Origin: Allacma fusca
Taxonomy: Eukaryota > Arthropoda > Collembola > Symphypleona > Sminthuridae
Assembly (NCBI GenBank): GCA_947179485.1
Contig: OX359250.1
Span: 33,882,783-33,946,782, forward strand
Length of the DNA stretch: 64,000 bases
Reading direction: 5' to 3'
The notes beneath the pieces are model-generated. The model saw nothing but the letters and a program-made list of their open reading frames with translations. It was not told the origin of the DNA and did not search any database. This document shows positions 63,660-64,000 of the stretch, in pieces (position 1 is the first letter of the stretch; every line of letters begins with the position of its first letter). A program made the translations under genes and the position numbers.

Positions 63660-64000
63660 GCTTCGTTGAGGTTGCTGGTTGTGCAGCGGGACGGGTTGAA
63701 TGGGTCGGGTTTCAGGTTAGGTTGCCGGTTGGTTAGGTGGTGTCGGGTTCTGGTTGGGTTGGCGGTTAGGTTGCTGGTGTTGAGTTGCCGGTTGGGTTGC
63801 TACTGTCGAGTTGCCGGTTGGGTTGCTGGTGTTGAGTTGTCGGTTGGGTTGCTGGTGTTGAGTTGCCGGTTGGGTTGCTGGTGTTGAGTTGCCGGTTGGG
63901 TTGCTGGTGTTGAGTTGCCGGTTGGGTTGCCGGTGTTGAGTTGCCGGTTGGGTTGCTGGTGTTGAGTTGCCGGTTGGGTTGCTGGTGTTGAGTTGCCGGT
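63660..64000. repeat. Minisatellite, 26-bp unit, continuing beyond the window
   Basis: After degenerate copies from about 63665, the unit gttgccggttgggttgctgg plus tgttga repeats head to tail about eight times from about 63785 to the end. All phases are open for long stretches because the unit lacks stops on the plus strand, so the 73-codon frame at 63666-63887 is not a gene. Confidence 0.9.

Noticed and set aside
63666-63887. 73-codon Cys/Gly/Leu-rich frame
   Set aside because: Product of the minisatellite unit, which lacks stops in this direction.
1-64000. tRNA, rRNA genes or CRISPR arrays
   Set aside because: No cloverleaf-like, rRNA-like or evenly spaced palindromic-repeat signals were noticed while reading; the regular motif copies at 31003-32008 have unequal spacing and no conserved repeat/spacer lengths.

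Overview
The window is a repeat-dominated piece of an invertebrate (probably arthropod) nuclear genome. Support for a eukaryote: intact GT-AG introns of about 80-220 bases, Tc1, hAT, LINE and LTR transposons, AT-rich spacers, and no sign of bacterial gene order. No universally conserved host gene is recognised, so I do not name a species. Almost every protein-coding signal belongs to a mobile or virus-like element.

Layout. 1-1255: decayed Tc1/mariner element. 1256-4004: AT-rich spacer ending in the left half of a repeat called R1 here. 4005-33257: one giant LTR retroelement, 29,253 bp, sense strand minus, inserted into R1. It has 574-bp LTRs that differ at 8 positions by my count, a 4-bp ATAT target duplication, and a purine tract next to its 3' LTR; an uninterrupted R1 copy lies at 46424-47275. 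In sense order it holds: 5' LTR; a leader of about 3.1 kb with about ten copies of a 19-base motif; about 4.7 kb of unknown open frame ahead of gag; gag with a capsid-like part, an N/Q/G/Y-rich part and a CCHC knuckle; protease; RT-RNase H; an unusually long segment (about 450 aa as one open frame) between RNase H and integrase; integrase with HHCC, catalytic core and GPY/F; then about 10.5 kb of accessory frames (coiled-coil mini-ORFs under an overlapping 310-aa frame, ATGA stop-start junctions, an RS-rich protein, env-like membrane segments with a furin-type site, a 449-aa unknown protein, a small signal-peptide/TM protein); a 3' UTR of about 2.1 kb; polypurine tract; 3' LTR. Many frames carry single stops or frameshifts, so this copy looks recently dead.

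33262-52900: right half of R1; a TIR element rich in AATTGCAA; an orphan retroviral-type protease; a minus-strand LINE with PHD finger, endonuclease and RT; a 3'-truncated Ty3/gypsy element; the second R1 copy; a non-autonomous hAT with a transposase start; and a nest of three small hAT-like elements proven by 8-bp duplications.

52929-63320: a virus-like or Polinton-like gene cluster. Plus strand: A32/FtsK-type ATPase, a membrane protein with an intron, a protein-primed family B DNA polymerase with an intron. Minus strand: a PIF1-type helicase with an intron, meeting the polymerase tail to tail. Then a four-exon unknown gene (plus) and a Cys/His-rich protein gene with a diverged spliced relative (minus). 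Integrase and capsid genes were not found. The polymerase and helicase are inactivated. 63660-64000 is a 26-bp minisatellite running off the window.

The two most original items are the giant LTR element with its large accessory gene set, and the intron-bearing PolB/PIF1/ATPase cluster.
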